Positions 54,101 to 64,000 of a stretch of 64,000 nucleotides of DNA are shown here, piece after piece. Source of the DNA: Morchella semilibera. Its lineage: Eukaryota > Ascomycota > Pezizomycetes > Pezizales > Morchellaceae. The stretch is taken from the NCBI GenBank assembly GCA_009192285.1, contig CM018608.1:390201-454200 (forward strand), given 5' to 3'. The notes beneath the pieces are model-generated. The model did no database searches and had not been told where the DNA came from. It saw only the letters and a program-made list of their open reading frames with translations. How positions within the stretch are numbered: position 1 is the stretch's first letter; every line of letters begins with the position of its first letter. The position numbers and the translations under genes were made by a program.

Positions 54101-57037
54101 GGATACTGGAACTTGGGACGATGCCAAAAGAATGATTGCTACTGACGAAGATTGGGTGAAATTGTTCCTTTGGCTACCTGGAGAGCCAAGTGAGACTTTA
54201 ACAAAAATCCGGGATTTCTCAAAATACGCTTGCTTTTCAGAAAGTAAGTTGCTCTGATCCCTGGCTATATTCGGTAAATACTGACCTCACTCAAGGATAT
54301 TCAAATCTCCTTAAAACCAGCTTTAGAGGCTACGAACCAATACTGAAGGACATTTGCGTTCAAGCAAAATCTTCCATCGAAAAAATAGGCCGCTATCTTG
54401 AGAGCAATCCGGAAGATCACTTTACTGAGGTATTTTGACACACGAGTTTAGTCTACGATATGGTGTTAATTTTTTCCCAGATTCTTTCTACATATAAGTG
54501 TACCATCACACAGCTTTTTTCTTATGAGCATATGTTAGATTCTATCAAAACTTTCACACTCGTTGAGGGTAAACCAAGTGAGCTTAAGTTCGAGGTTCTA
54601 GCATTAGTCCTTCAACAGTTATCTTCAAAGGGACAATACCTGCCCCTTGAGGATTTGGAAACTCTTCTGGCGATAAGTGATGCGCCCAGGACATTTTATG
54701 AGGCTCTTACGGAATACATACTCTCTGTTCCAAACGAAGAGATTAAAGATCTTGATATCGGGTCTTATAATATGGACTTTGAAGCTGAGTTACACGAATG
54801 GATGGTCTCACTTGACTGTGCCTTAATACGACAGGTCAAGTCTGTGCGTGAAACGGCCCTATCTACCTTAGACACTAATTTACACGGTGGAAAAAATATC
54901 CCACATTTAGAAAGGTATTTCTCGACATTTCTCTCAAGTTTTGCGGTGCCCAAGAAAGACGCTGCCGGATTTGAATGGGAGAAATCAGCGGGTTTGGAGA
55001 CCAGGCAAACAATGGAGAGGCTTTTCTCTGTTGTTCAAGACAAGATGTTCGAAAGCACTCCTGATACTTCTCAAATTGAGGCTTTCCTGATGGCGGCATC
55101 GCTATTGAGCGCGTTGGACCGAAATCGGCTCCTTAAATTTATCACTACCGATAACAGAAGAAGCATATTGACAGCAAATACAGCATCACTACTTAACGTT
55201 TTGGTTCAAGATATGAACTCAGGGGAAGCAGAGCCTGTTGAACTGCGAAACTGGTTGTTAATGGTGTTTGATTACATTACAAGGCGCTTTGCTGAGGACA
55301 AGACGCTCTCCGATAAGACTTTAGACTTCACCAAGCAGCTAGGTATATTCTTCCCAAATATTTTACTTGGGGAAAGCTCTAATGTTTCAGGGCAATTAAT
55401 TAACCTGGGAACAATTCGCCTCAATTTATGTATACCAAGAGCCACGCTAAACGCCGTGCTCGAGGTTGGTCTAGAGAAGCACATCCACGTACCCGAAGTG
55501 GTTTATTTTGCCGCGGTGATAATTTCTCAATTGCCGGCAAATGTAAGTCAAATATTACCCCACGATACTTAAATAAGTGCTAACACTCCAAAGATTTTGG
55601 AGGTTGCAAAACTATTGCAGATTGTTCTTGGACATACCCAAAATCCCCTCCTTCTACGTGATAATTACTTTAATACCCAAGAAATCTCATACTATACGGG
55701 GTTCCTTATCTACAAGCTATTCTTCATGGCAAGCTCTAAACAATCCAATGTCACTACTCTAGATGGGGTTCTGCCTCTTTATAGAGGTTCAAATGATATC
55801 ATTGACACTGCCTTGAATGAGATCATCCAACATATCGAAGCGCATCTGGCACGCAGTATTGGGGGCCGAATCGCCTCCTGGACAGTTGTTGAAAGTTCAA
55901 ACATGCCATTGATCTCGCGAGCACGAGGGCGTCTTACTGTCACAATTGATGGGAGAACAGTTGCAAGAAGCATCTTCCAATCTTCCCCCAATTGGCCAAT
56001 AATCCCCAAGGAAAAACTAGAAAAGCTAGAGTCCTTCATGGCCATATCAAAAAATGAGTACCAGCATTACTCCAAGACTTACGACCTTGGGTTTATTCTA
56101 CCCGCTCTCGCATTCTGTCTCAATCTAGAAGGGCAGGATGTCGAGATCACGACCATTATTGAGAGGCACTGTTTAGGATTGGCCGTAACAGGTCTTTGCT
56201 CCGACCGCAACATTGTGCGCAAGATGGCTATTTCATTTATTGGTGCTATAGCTACAAAGCTAGAGGTAAAAAAAATGATCCCTCTGTTCCTCCCAAATAA
56301 ATCACTATATCTAACCCCACTAGAAATCATCACACCGTGAAAAGAAACAACTTGTTCAATTACTCTATACGCTATTCGCCTCCATCAGCGATAAAGAAAG
56401 AGAGCAGGGCGAGCCAGGCCTGAAATATCCTATGCCAACCGTTATCGGTGTCTTTATTGCCCAATGTGTTCAAGTCGTTGCAAATCCTACGCATTACCTC
56501 TACGAAAAGATCATGACACTGCTTCAACTAGCACCTATTCTGGACCTTTACGATCTACCTTATATCCTACAAGTGGCGAGCATAGAGAGGGGGGAAGAGT
56601 ATCACAAGGAGATCTCGTGGGTCCTGGGAGTACTGGTCGCAGGGTTAAGAACAACCCAAGTATAAACCCTAAACCCGCCATATAATAGCGACAAGACTAA
56701 CCAGAGCATATAGGACTTGAAAATATACCACAACCGCAAGGTCTTTGGTGGATGTCTCAACCTTTATGTCGCGCCCCATTGCAGCGAGAGAGCCAAGGAA
56801 AGAATTCTTGAGCTCCTTTGGAACGCCGCCGCCGTGGAGGGAGGGGCAACCACACTCATTACCCGTAACGCCATCACGTCATTCATCGAGACCCAGGCAT
56901 CCAGCGCCAACAAGAAGGACTTGATCCAACTTAAGAGGCTTTCGGCCAGGCTGTACGAGGGTTCGTTGAAGGAACATGTGAAGGATTGGGCGAAGGGTAA
57001 TCTGGAGGCTCACCTGGAGTATATCTTTGGGAGATGA
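51123..57037 (+). CDS. URB1: Urb1/Npa1-like ribosome biogenesis protein
   Basis: Nine exons (51123-51291, 51362-51555, 51606-53172, 53224-54243, 54296-54429, 54481-55542, 55594-56265, 56345-56659, 56714-57037) sum to 5,457 nt, 1,818 residues. Urb1/Npa1 is a large nucleolar helical-repeat protein of early pre-60S particles, acting with Npa2, Rsa3, Nop8 and Dbp6. Recognisable blocks are LRYDAPFVVQEVLEAINNKVLEDRSIPRATKTSIF in the N-terminal domain and the C-terminal NLYVAPHCSERAKERILELLWNAA. The rest is alpha-helical with no catalytic motif. In-frame stops near 51348 and 53215 fall inside introns 51292-51361 and 53173-53223. No breaks are seen. Family assignment rests on remembered block similarity. 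Confidence 0.87.
51326..51357 (+). repeat. 16-bp perfect tandem duplication in the first URB1 intron
   Basis: GATTGACATACAAAAA is repeated twice, head to tail, between the donor GTAAGA at 51292 and the acceptor at 51361. It doubles a GATTGAC branch-point-like sequence. The intron is 70 bp and would be 54 bp without the duplication. Confidence 0.88.
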
Positions 57038-58144
57038 ATAGTTTAGCGTACATATACAAAAGTTTGCTGGACAATGTGGGGGTGAAAATAATATGGGAAT
57101 TGGGTGCTTTTTTTTTTCTTTGCTTCTTTTCTTGACACTTCAATCATTGCCATGTGTTTTGATCATGCTGCATCACTCGGATCCTAATTACGACTACATG
57201 TAAGTGTTGTTTCACTGCGCTGTGCATTGATTCTATGAGTCATTCCTGTGGGCCAGTCGTGAAGCTGTAAAGAATCCTCACCCGATCAGCAAGGCTCGAT
57301 CGGGCCCGCAATGACTCTAATTAATTTAAAGTACCGGGTGTTGAGGGTAAGTGATCAGAACTGCTCCTGGTTGGTCTGGTTGGCCTGGAGTGCCAAGTTG
57401 GCCCCACCCTGGGCTTATATCAACCGTGTGCCCCAGGAAACTTCAGAGCCCAGAACTTGGTCCTCAATTTTACTGCTGCCTCCTGAAAGTTTTCTCTACA
57501 CAGCCAAATTTGTATCCAAATAGCATATAGAGAAGGTACTGATAGATACAATATTTTAAATATATTTTTGGATTTTTTTTGGATTTTTTGATGAGGATCT
57601 TGGAAAAGTTCTGATGACTTTTTTCCCCCATTCAAGATAAGAATTCTTGGCAGGTCTTATTGGCCCCAGCCTGTCGCACCCACATATTCTCAACCAATTG
57701 TCGTAGAGTTCTGATCACTTTGGTTCACACCCGAGTACATGTACCTACAAACCATAGAAATGCGGCTTAGGGTTGTTGTGTGAATTGAAGAGCTGAGGGT
57801 CAGACAAAGGCACACAGACTTGAGTCATAACCAGTGCCCAACACGAGTTCGTGTAACTTCAAACTTCTCTACTACGCGAATATCTCCGAACCAACAGCAG
57901 CAGCACACCACACGTGATAGCGCAACGCGGTCCCCAATTAACGCGTCTCCCCGAGTTCCCCCTCCGATCATCGCGCACTATCATGAACTTGCAGCTCCAC
58001 GCCGGCACCGCAGTGCGCTTCTATAAGAGCTGCTCCATTTCTATCTCACGTTCATTTTCACCTTCATACTCATACTCATACTCATATTCTTACACTTACA
58101 CATACACACTTCCCAACCTTGCACAGCTGGTCCTTGCCCGCAGA
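57038..58144. other. Intergenic and 5' leader of the polynucleotide kinase gene
   Basis: No independent gene is supported. T-runs occur near 57110 and 57570-57590. The last part (57983-58144) is an open in-frame extension of the next gene, described there, and contains a CATACT-type microsatellite at about 58065-58105. Confidence 0.5.
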
Positions 58145-59637
58145 ATGTCTTCTTCTTCCAACCCCACATCAAAGAAACGCAAAGCCGAGGCCACCAGTGC
58201 CTCCACTGCCGTTAGCACAAAGAAGAAAACTGCCTCGACTACGACTGCCACGGCAGTGTCCAACTTCTTCACGCCAACGTCGCAGAAGGAGCCGGAACCG
58301 ACGACGTGGAGGTTGGTATCGAAGACGCTGCTGGTGGGAAAGTATCAGCCCAAGGGTATGGCCGAGATTGATCTGAATGCGCCGGGGGAAGGTGAAGATT
58401 GCTGGGTTTGACCTGGTGAGTTTCTGCCTAAAGTCTTACTCTATTGACAATGACTGCGGAAGGCTAATCAACAGCGACCAACAGGACTCAACCCTCATCT
58501 CCACACTCTCAGGAAACAGGTTCGCCAAAGATGCTGCCGACTGGAGATGGTGGAACCCGTGCGTGACTGCGCGGCTCAAGTCGCTGCAAGCCGACGGCTA
58601 TCGCCTCGTCATCTTCACGAACCAGAACGGCATTCCTGACCCGGCGAAGGAGTCTGTGCGTCTGACGGCGTTCAAGACGAAGCTCGCGGCAATCTTCAAG
58701 GCGCTGGATGTACCGGGGGCGCTAGTATATGCGGCGACGGGGAACGATCGCTTCCGGAAGCCGAGGCCCGGGATGTGGGAGGAGCTCTTGGACGACCTGG
58801 ATTGCGATGGCGCGGTGTCGGGGAGGAGTGTGGACTTGGAGGGGAGCTATCTGGTTGGCGATGCGGCGGGGAGGGAAGGTGACTTTTCTGATACGGACCG
58901 GTATGTGTGCCTGTTCATCTCCCCCGATTGTGCATATGTATGCGCCCATAGCTAACGGCCGGCCGAAGGAACTGGGCGATGAATCTCAAAATTGGCTTCC
59001 ACACCCCCGAGGAATACTTCCTCTCCCAGGCGCCTAGACCCATGTCCCACAGGTTCGACCCGTCACTCTACCTAACCCCACAACCACCACCACCACCGAC
59101 GGCAGCAGCAACAGCAGCACTCAGCCCACATTCACCCCCGGCCTCGCAACACAGGAGGTGATTCTCCTCTGCGGCTCCCCCGGTAGCGGTAAATCCACCT
59201 TCTACCGGCGACACCTCCTCCCCCACGGCTACGTACACATCAACCAAGACACCCTCAAGACAAAACCACGCTGCCTCAAAGCGGCACGCGAGCACCTCTC
59301 CGCCGGTAAGAGTATCGCCGTTGATAACACCAACGCCGACCCTGCCACGCGCAAGCTGTGGATCGAGCTCGCGGCCACGGCCAAAGCGCCCATCAGATGC
59401 GTGTACCTTACGACCGACGAGGCGCTATGTATGCATAACGCGGCGGTGAGGGCGTTTGGCGGGGAGCTGGTCAACCCAGAGGGGAGGGAGATGTTGCCAA
59501 AGATTGCGTTTGTAGGGTTTAAAGGTAGGTTTGTGGAGCCTACGGTAGGGGAGGGGTTTGTGGAGGTTTTTAAGGTGGGCTTTAAGTGGGAGGGGGAGGA
59601 GGAGGAGAGGGCCGTGTGGGCGAGGTTCTGGAATTAG
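58145..59637 (+). CDS. Polynucleotide 3'-phosphatase/5'-kinase (two frame breaks)
   Basis: Three exons (58145-58415, 58485-58900, 58969-59637), about 451 residues. The protein repairs broken DNA ends: the HAD phosphatase removes 3'-phosphates and the P-loop kinase phosphorylates 5'-OH ends, making ends ligatable in single- and double-strand break repair. The phosphatase motif FDLDSTLIS (DxDxT) spans the first intron; FTNQNGIPDP, GNDRFRKPRPGMW and GDAAGREGDFSDTD follow. The kinase has Walker A GSPGSGKSTF and INQDTLKT. The frame slips twice, at G5 (58384-58388, one base extra) and within a CCA-rich linker near 59085-59100 (one base missing); conserved text resumes after each. An in-frame ATG at 57983 would add 54 residues rich in Arg, Ser and Tyr with no acids, a possible mitochondrial leader. 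Confidence 0.88.
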
Positions 59638-60795
59638 GGACCGAGCGTTTTTTTTTTCTTTTTCGAAAGACTTTCTAGGCTGTTTTTTTCTCTTTCTTTC
59701 CTTTGTATGTAGTTGGTGATACGATATACCATTGTGCATTCGTTTATGTTTTTTTGTGGCTGTGGACTTCAAGTAGAGTGCATAGCGAGTCTGCCATGTA
59801 GTGAGTGAGACTGGTATAACACACATCTGGCCATCATCACTTCAGCACTGAGAGCAGGACTTCATCTATGTAGTAGGTTCTACCGTTCCCGGAGATAGGA
59901 CCAAGTTCAACTCGAGGACTGGTGATGGGTTATGTAAATACATAAGTGATAGGTTCGCATTCCAATACGGCTCTGTGAGATTTGGGGGGTTAGACTACAT
60001 GTAGCTGTGGTAGGCTGATGGTTATAATTGGAGCTGTATGTGGAGTCGTGATACATGTACCTTCAGAAGGCTGCACGCATGTATCAATCGATCAACTTGA
60101 CGAGTTGAGTTGGGATTATTGGTGCGAGCCGGGGAAAATATATCCTACCTGTAGACCACTCTTATATTATGTCATTACTGTTGTTTGCCTCATTACTGTT
60201 GTTTGCTAAGGCTATTATTGTTATAAAAGGGCTATTAAATTCCCTCCTATACTACTAAAAGAATATCTATTCGCTGCCAAAGTCATTATTTCTGACAAGT
60301 TGATCAAATCAATCACCGAGTGATGTTCTGTGAGGACATGTAGTAATATGAGTAATCACAGAGAGCGCTTGCTTATCAAAGGTTGGGGGAAGCACGAAAA
60401 AAAAAAAGGTTTATTTGCATGTATGACGGATATAATTCTCGTGTCACTTCTGAGATCTTTAAAGGCTGGTACCGATTAATTGATTGGAATCTGATCAATT
60501 GCAGACATGCAGAGTCCGGGCGTCCGTGAATCTCGCTGAGTAGGGATCGAGGTTTCCCAGAGATAAACGCGCCCTTGGCGCGCTAGCTCCATCTCCTTAT
60601 CTAAAGTGAAAACACAACTCGGCGCGTTGAACCCCAAGATACCGAGAGAGAGATCTTGAAAGTACCGTTTTTCCTCGAGCTCCATCCCCCCCCCCCCTCT
60701 CCCACCCACAAAGGTTTTATTTGTTTATATTTATTTATTTATTCACTATCGCCTTCCTCACTCCTCTGGTAATATTAGCAGTAACTACCGGCGCC
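59638..60795. other. Intergenic with an 18-bp tandem duplication
   Basis: About 1.15 kb without a supported gene. An 18-bp unit beginning TCATTACTGTTG is repeated in tandem at 60172-60207 with one change. TACATGTA-type octamers occur at about 59997 and 60052. A C-run at 60687-60697 precedes the EXO1 leader. Confidence 0.5.
60172..60207. repeat. 18-bp tandem duplication
   Basis: TCATTACTGTTGTTTGCC at 60172-60189 is followed directly by the same sequence ending in T at 60190-60207. It is a single duplication with one substitution. Confidence 0.88.
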
Positions 60796-62957
60796 ATGGG
60801 CATCACAGGTAAAAAAAAAAAATACCCCTCCCTCATCTTCAGTATATGTACTTACCCCTATCTATAGGGCTCTACAAATGGCTCGACTCCATAAAACGTG
60901 TGGAACACGTCAAGAAATATAACGGCCTCACCCTCGGCATCGACACCTACAGCTGGCTCCACAAAGGCGCCTTCGCCTGCGCCCTCGAGCTTGTCCAGGG
61001 CACGCCCACAACCCGTTACGTCGACTTCTGTGTCGAACGCATCAAGATGCTGCAGTACCATGGCGTTACGCCGTACCTCGTCTTCGACGGCGACTATCTC
61101 CCCTCAAAAGCTGGTACCGAGGCCGACCGTGAGGAGCGCCGCGAGGAGAGCAAGAAGAGGGGCCTCGAGCTGCTAAAGACGAACCGGAAGGAGGCGATGG
61201 ATATCCTGCAGAAGGCGGTGGATGTGACGCCGGCCATGGCCCGCGCGGTCATAGAGGCGTGTAAGAGCCTCGGTGTCCAGTATGTCGTCGCGCCGTACGA
61301 GGCAGATGCGCAGCTGTACTATCTGGAGAAGATTGGTGTTATTGACGGCGTCATCTCCGAGGACTCGGATCTGCTGGTGTTTGGTGTGAAGATGCTGGTG
61401 ACAAAGATGGATCGCTTTGGGGACTGCGTAGAGGTCAACCGGGCGGATTTCACGAAGAATAAGGATATTACTCTGGCGGGGTGGACGGATGCAGAGTTTC
61501 GAATGATGGCGATACTGTCAGGGTGTGATTATCTGCCGAGTATTAAGGGGATTGGGCTCAAGAAGGCACATGGATATGTGCGCACTCATAAAGCGGTGGA
61601 TCGCATTGTGCGTGCCATCAGGATGGAGGGGAGGATGACTGTGCCGCCAGACTACCTTGAAAAGTTTAAGCAGGCGGAGCTGACATTTCTCCATCAGCGG
61701 GTGTGGTGCCCAAAGACTCAAATGGTGGTGATGTGTAACGAGCCCGAGGAACCACTTACCGGGGAAGCTCTTGTGTTCATCGGCGGGTATGTTATCCCTC
61801 CTGCTTTATTTATTTTAGCTCGCTTTAACAGTGTCAAACAGAGTAGTAGAACCTGATATCGCTCGAGGAATTGCCTTGGGCGAGCTCGACCCAATAACTA
61901 AACTCCCCCTTGACCCTATCCCAACTCCTGTGACAGTAGGGGGCACAGCAAAGGCCTACCCGTCACAGCCATGCATAACCGTAGATTACCCCCTCACGTT
62001 ACGCTTACCTGCTTCTAACCCGCATACCCCAGTGCTAACCCCCCAAACCGCAGTCCCGGCCCTACCGCCCACCCCCCGCAAAGCCCGTCAGCATCACAGC
62101 GTTCTTCCCCAAAACCTCAACCCCAAGAACACCCCTCACCGCAAAATCATCAAATATACAAGCCATTCGCAAGGCATTCACCGCGCCGAAACCCTCATCA
62201 GCTTCTTCGTCATCATCAGCATCGTCGTCGTCATCGTCGTCGTTTTCGTGCCCGCCCAAGAAGCGCAGCGCAGAGGAGGTACCAAAAATAGACACTCCAA
62301 TCAAGAAGTCGCGGACCTTTGCTGCGGACGAGAATGTGAGGGTTACGGGCGAGCGCAGCACCTTTTTCAATACCCCCAAACACCTGCAGTCACGTCGTCC
62401 ACTTGCTGTAGCGGCGGCGATGGAGACACCCACGGCCAAAAAGGTAGTTGCGCAAAGCGCCCCGATGTCCTCAGCAGCGGCAGCGACAGCGGTGGACTCT
62501 GATTTGGAAAAGGCGATACAGGCGTCGATGCAGCCGGAATACCCTCCCTGAGCCGGAGGTTGAAACGGGTGCTCAGAAGGTTGCGCGCTCACTCAAGGCC
62601 GACTTTTCAAAGAGCGGGAGTGCGAAGCTGGCAAAGTTTGTCGAGAAGCAACGGGTCGGGGCGGCGAAGGCACGGCTGAGCGAGAGTGCGGCGGGTGTAA
62701 GGAAGGGTAGTGGTAGCAACAGGTTTATGCAGCAGTTCAAGAGGAATGCGGGGGCAAAGATGCAGATATCACATACGGTCGGTGTGGGTGAAGAGAGCCA
62801 GGACAGTGCTACTGGCGGCGATAGTCAGAGTTTTGCTGCTGGCTCTTCTGGGCTCGGCGTTGATGGTGGGGTGGAGGAGGGGGAGAGTCAGGATAGTGAA
62901 AATGAGGGCCGGCTGGGGTTTGGGCGCGGTTTGGAGGCGTTTAGGTTGAAGCGGTAA
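60796..62957 (+). CDS. EXO1: Exonuclease 1 (two frame breaks)
   Basis: Three exons (60796-60808, 60868-61786, 61842-62957), about 681 residues; the first coding exon is only 13 nt (MGIT plus one base). Exo1 is a 5'-3' exonuclease of the XPG/FEN1 family used in mismatch repair and resection of double-strand breaks. The N and I nuclease domains are intact with metal-binding acids in GIDTYSW, LVFDGDYLP, APYEADAQ, SEDSDLLVFG and LSGCDYLPSIKGIG. The C-terminal tail is low complexity and contains ITAFFPK, a PIP-like or MLH-interacting-type region. The tail slips frame at C6 (62072-62077) and at CCC (62546-62548), one extra base each; SITAFFPKTSTPRTP and later PEPEVETGAQKVARSLK resume plausibly. The nuclease core is unaffected. 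Confidence 0.92.
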
Positions 62958-63476
62958 AGGGTTTTTTTTTTACTTTCTTTCTTTTTTTCCTGGTTCCAGC
63001 GATTTTCTTGAAGACTAGTTTTGTGCCTTTTTTGTTGTCGGTCTGTAAACTCAATTGGCGTTAGTCTTTTAGATTATTCTATGTGTTGGTTTAAATTCTC
63101 TTTTCTGGTGCGGGAACGTTATTATTCTTGTCTTTTTTTTTTTTTTTTTTTTTTTTTTATTTTTATTCTCTCTTTGGACTGGTCTAAAGAGAGGGGTACA
63201 TTACATATAAAACACACACACAAACACAGGTGTAATATCTCAATGAATTATAGCGACATCACAAGCCTCTGCCTGTGTTTGTTGTTTCAACTCCAAGGAA
63301 GGATCAATGATATTTCTACCCTTTTTTCCCCCACTTCACCCTGGGCCTCGGCAGTTTGGCCGGCGCGGGTAAATGACGTAATTCCACTTCTTCATAGACC
63401 GATACGAGATATGCTCGCCCCCTGCGATGACAACTTGACTACCGCCCAAAATCCAATTCTCTTCAGTAGCTATTAA
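62958..63476. other. Intergenic with long T-run
   Basis: Holds the EXO1 3' UTR and a T-run of about 22 at 63137-63158, followed by a short CA-rich stretch. No gene is supported. Confidence 0.5.
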
Positions 63477-64000
63477 ATGCTTCTCTCGAGAGGCTCTTTT
63501 CAGACCAGTATTCTCAAACGCCGTTTATCACTCCAGCCTCTAAAATTCGCGCAACAACAGCAATCAAGAGCTATGCAGATTAAGTCGATTCCTATGTGTA
63601 TGTTGCCGCCCGCCCTCCCGACGGGCAAGTGCAGTTGTGCTAGCTTGAAACTACATACATATAAATACAGTAAATTGACCTTGCATACTCTATACATATA
63701 CAGGGACCGGGAGCCACGATAACTATGCGTATCTGGTGGTCGACGATAAGACGAAAGATGCAATGATCGTGGACCCCGCGAACCCGCCAGAGTAAGTATG
63801 CTTGTGGTAATATTCTGCCCCAAGAGAGGGGGGGGGGGCTGTATTGTCTAACGGTGGGGCGTTGTTGTAGGGTGCTGCCGTACTTGGAGGGGACACTGGC
63901 GGCGGAGGGAATCACGCTCAAGGGCATAATCAATACGCACCAGTAAGTTACGCGCGCGGAGTGAGTGGGCGGGGAATGATGGTGATCTAGCTAACTGACC
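63477..64000 (+). CDS. GLO2: Hydroxyacylglutathione hydrolase (glyoxalase II), 5' part
   Basis: The gene runs off the window. Three exons are visible (63477-63597, 63704-63791, 63871-63942) and a donor at 63943. The joined protein reads MQIKSIPMW, then NYAYLVVDDKTKDAMIVDPANPPE and GIINTH, the start of the metallo-beta-lactamase fold; the THHHWDH metal motif should lie in the next exon. The enzyme hydrolyses S-lactoylglutathione to lactate and glutathione, completing methylglyoxal detoxification. Two in-frame starts exist: the ATG at 63573 gives the usual cytosolic N-terminus, while 63477 adds 32 residues with Arg/Lys/Ser and no acids, a likely mitochondrial presequence. One gene making both forms would parallel the two separate GLO2 and GLO4 genes of budding yeast. 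Confidence 0.88.

Overview
This window looks like nuclear DNA of a filamentous ascomycete (Pezizomycotina). The evidence is the many 50-90 bp GT-AG introns with CTAAC/CTAAT-like branch sites, the fungal gene set (mannitol-1-phosphate dehydrogenase, Chs5 of the exomer, a fungal NACHT-ankyrin receptor) and a Helitron typical of fungi. An early-diverging class such as Pezizomycetes is possible, but the sequence does not settle it. Most genes below were rebuilt exon by exon, with splice phases checked by summing exon lengths.

Layout: 1-2.5 kb, a long hairpin and mannitol-1-phosphate dehydrogenase. 2.5-5 kb, non-coding with a small pogo-like MITE. 5-15.6 kb, a large Helitron region: six copies of an exact 170-bp period, a 2-oxoglutarate/Fe(II) oxygenase gene, a 1,939-residue Rep-helicase gene that is open end to end after three introns, and a divergent 501-residue protein of unknown function. 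16.2-27.4 kb, an XLF/Nej1 homologue, ribosomal protein eL34 and PRP8, the latter with a GC-AG intron. 28-33.4 kb, MsrA, CHS5 and ribosomal protein eL14. 35-42 kb, RAD1/XPF and a HeLo-like-NACHT-ankyrin receptor with near-identical ankyrin repeats. 44-57 kb, ADE4, then RFC1 and URB1 divergent from a 224-bp shared promoter. 58-64 kb, polynucleotide kinase-phosphatase, EXO1, and the 5' part of glyoxalase II with a likely mitochondrial leader.

Five of about sixteen host genes are DNA-repair or replication factors (XLF, RAD1, RFC1, PNK, EXO1). Nine single-base frame breaks occur, mostly in homopolymers, in seven genes whose flanking frames are otherwise well conserved. Consensus sequencing errors are the simplest explanation, yet the longest genes (PRP8, URB1, RAD1, the NLR, the Helitron transposase) have none.

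The most promising biology is the Helitron. It appears complete in coding capacity and sits with an oxygenase gene that may modify DNA bases, a long tandem array directly upstream of that gene, and an unknown partner protein divergent from the transposase.
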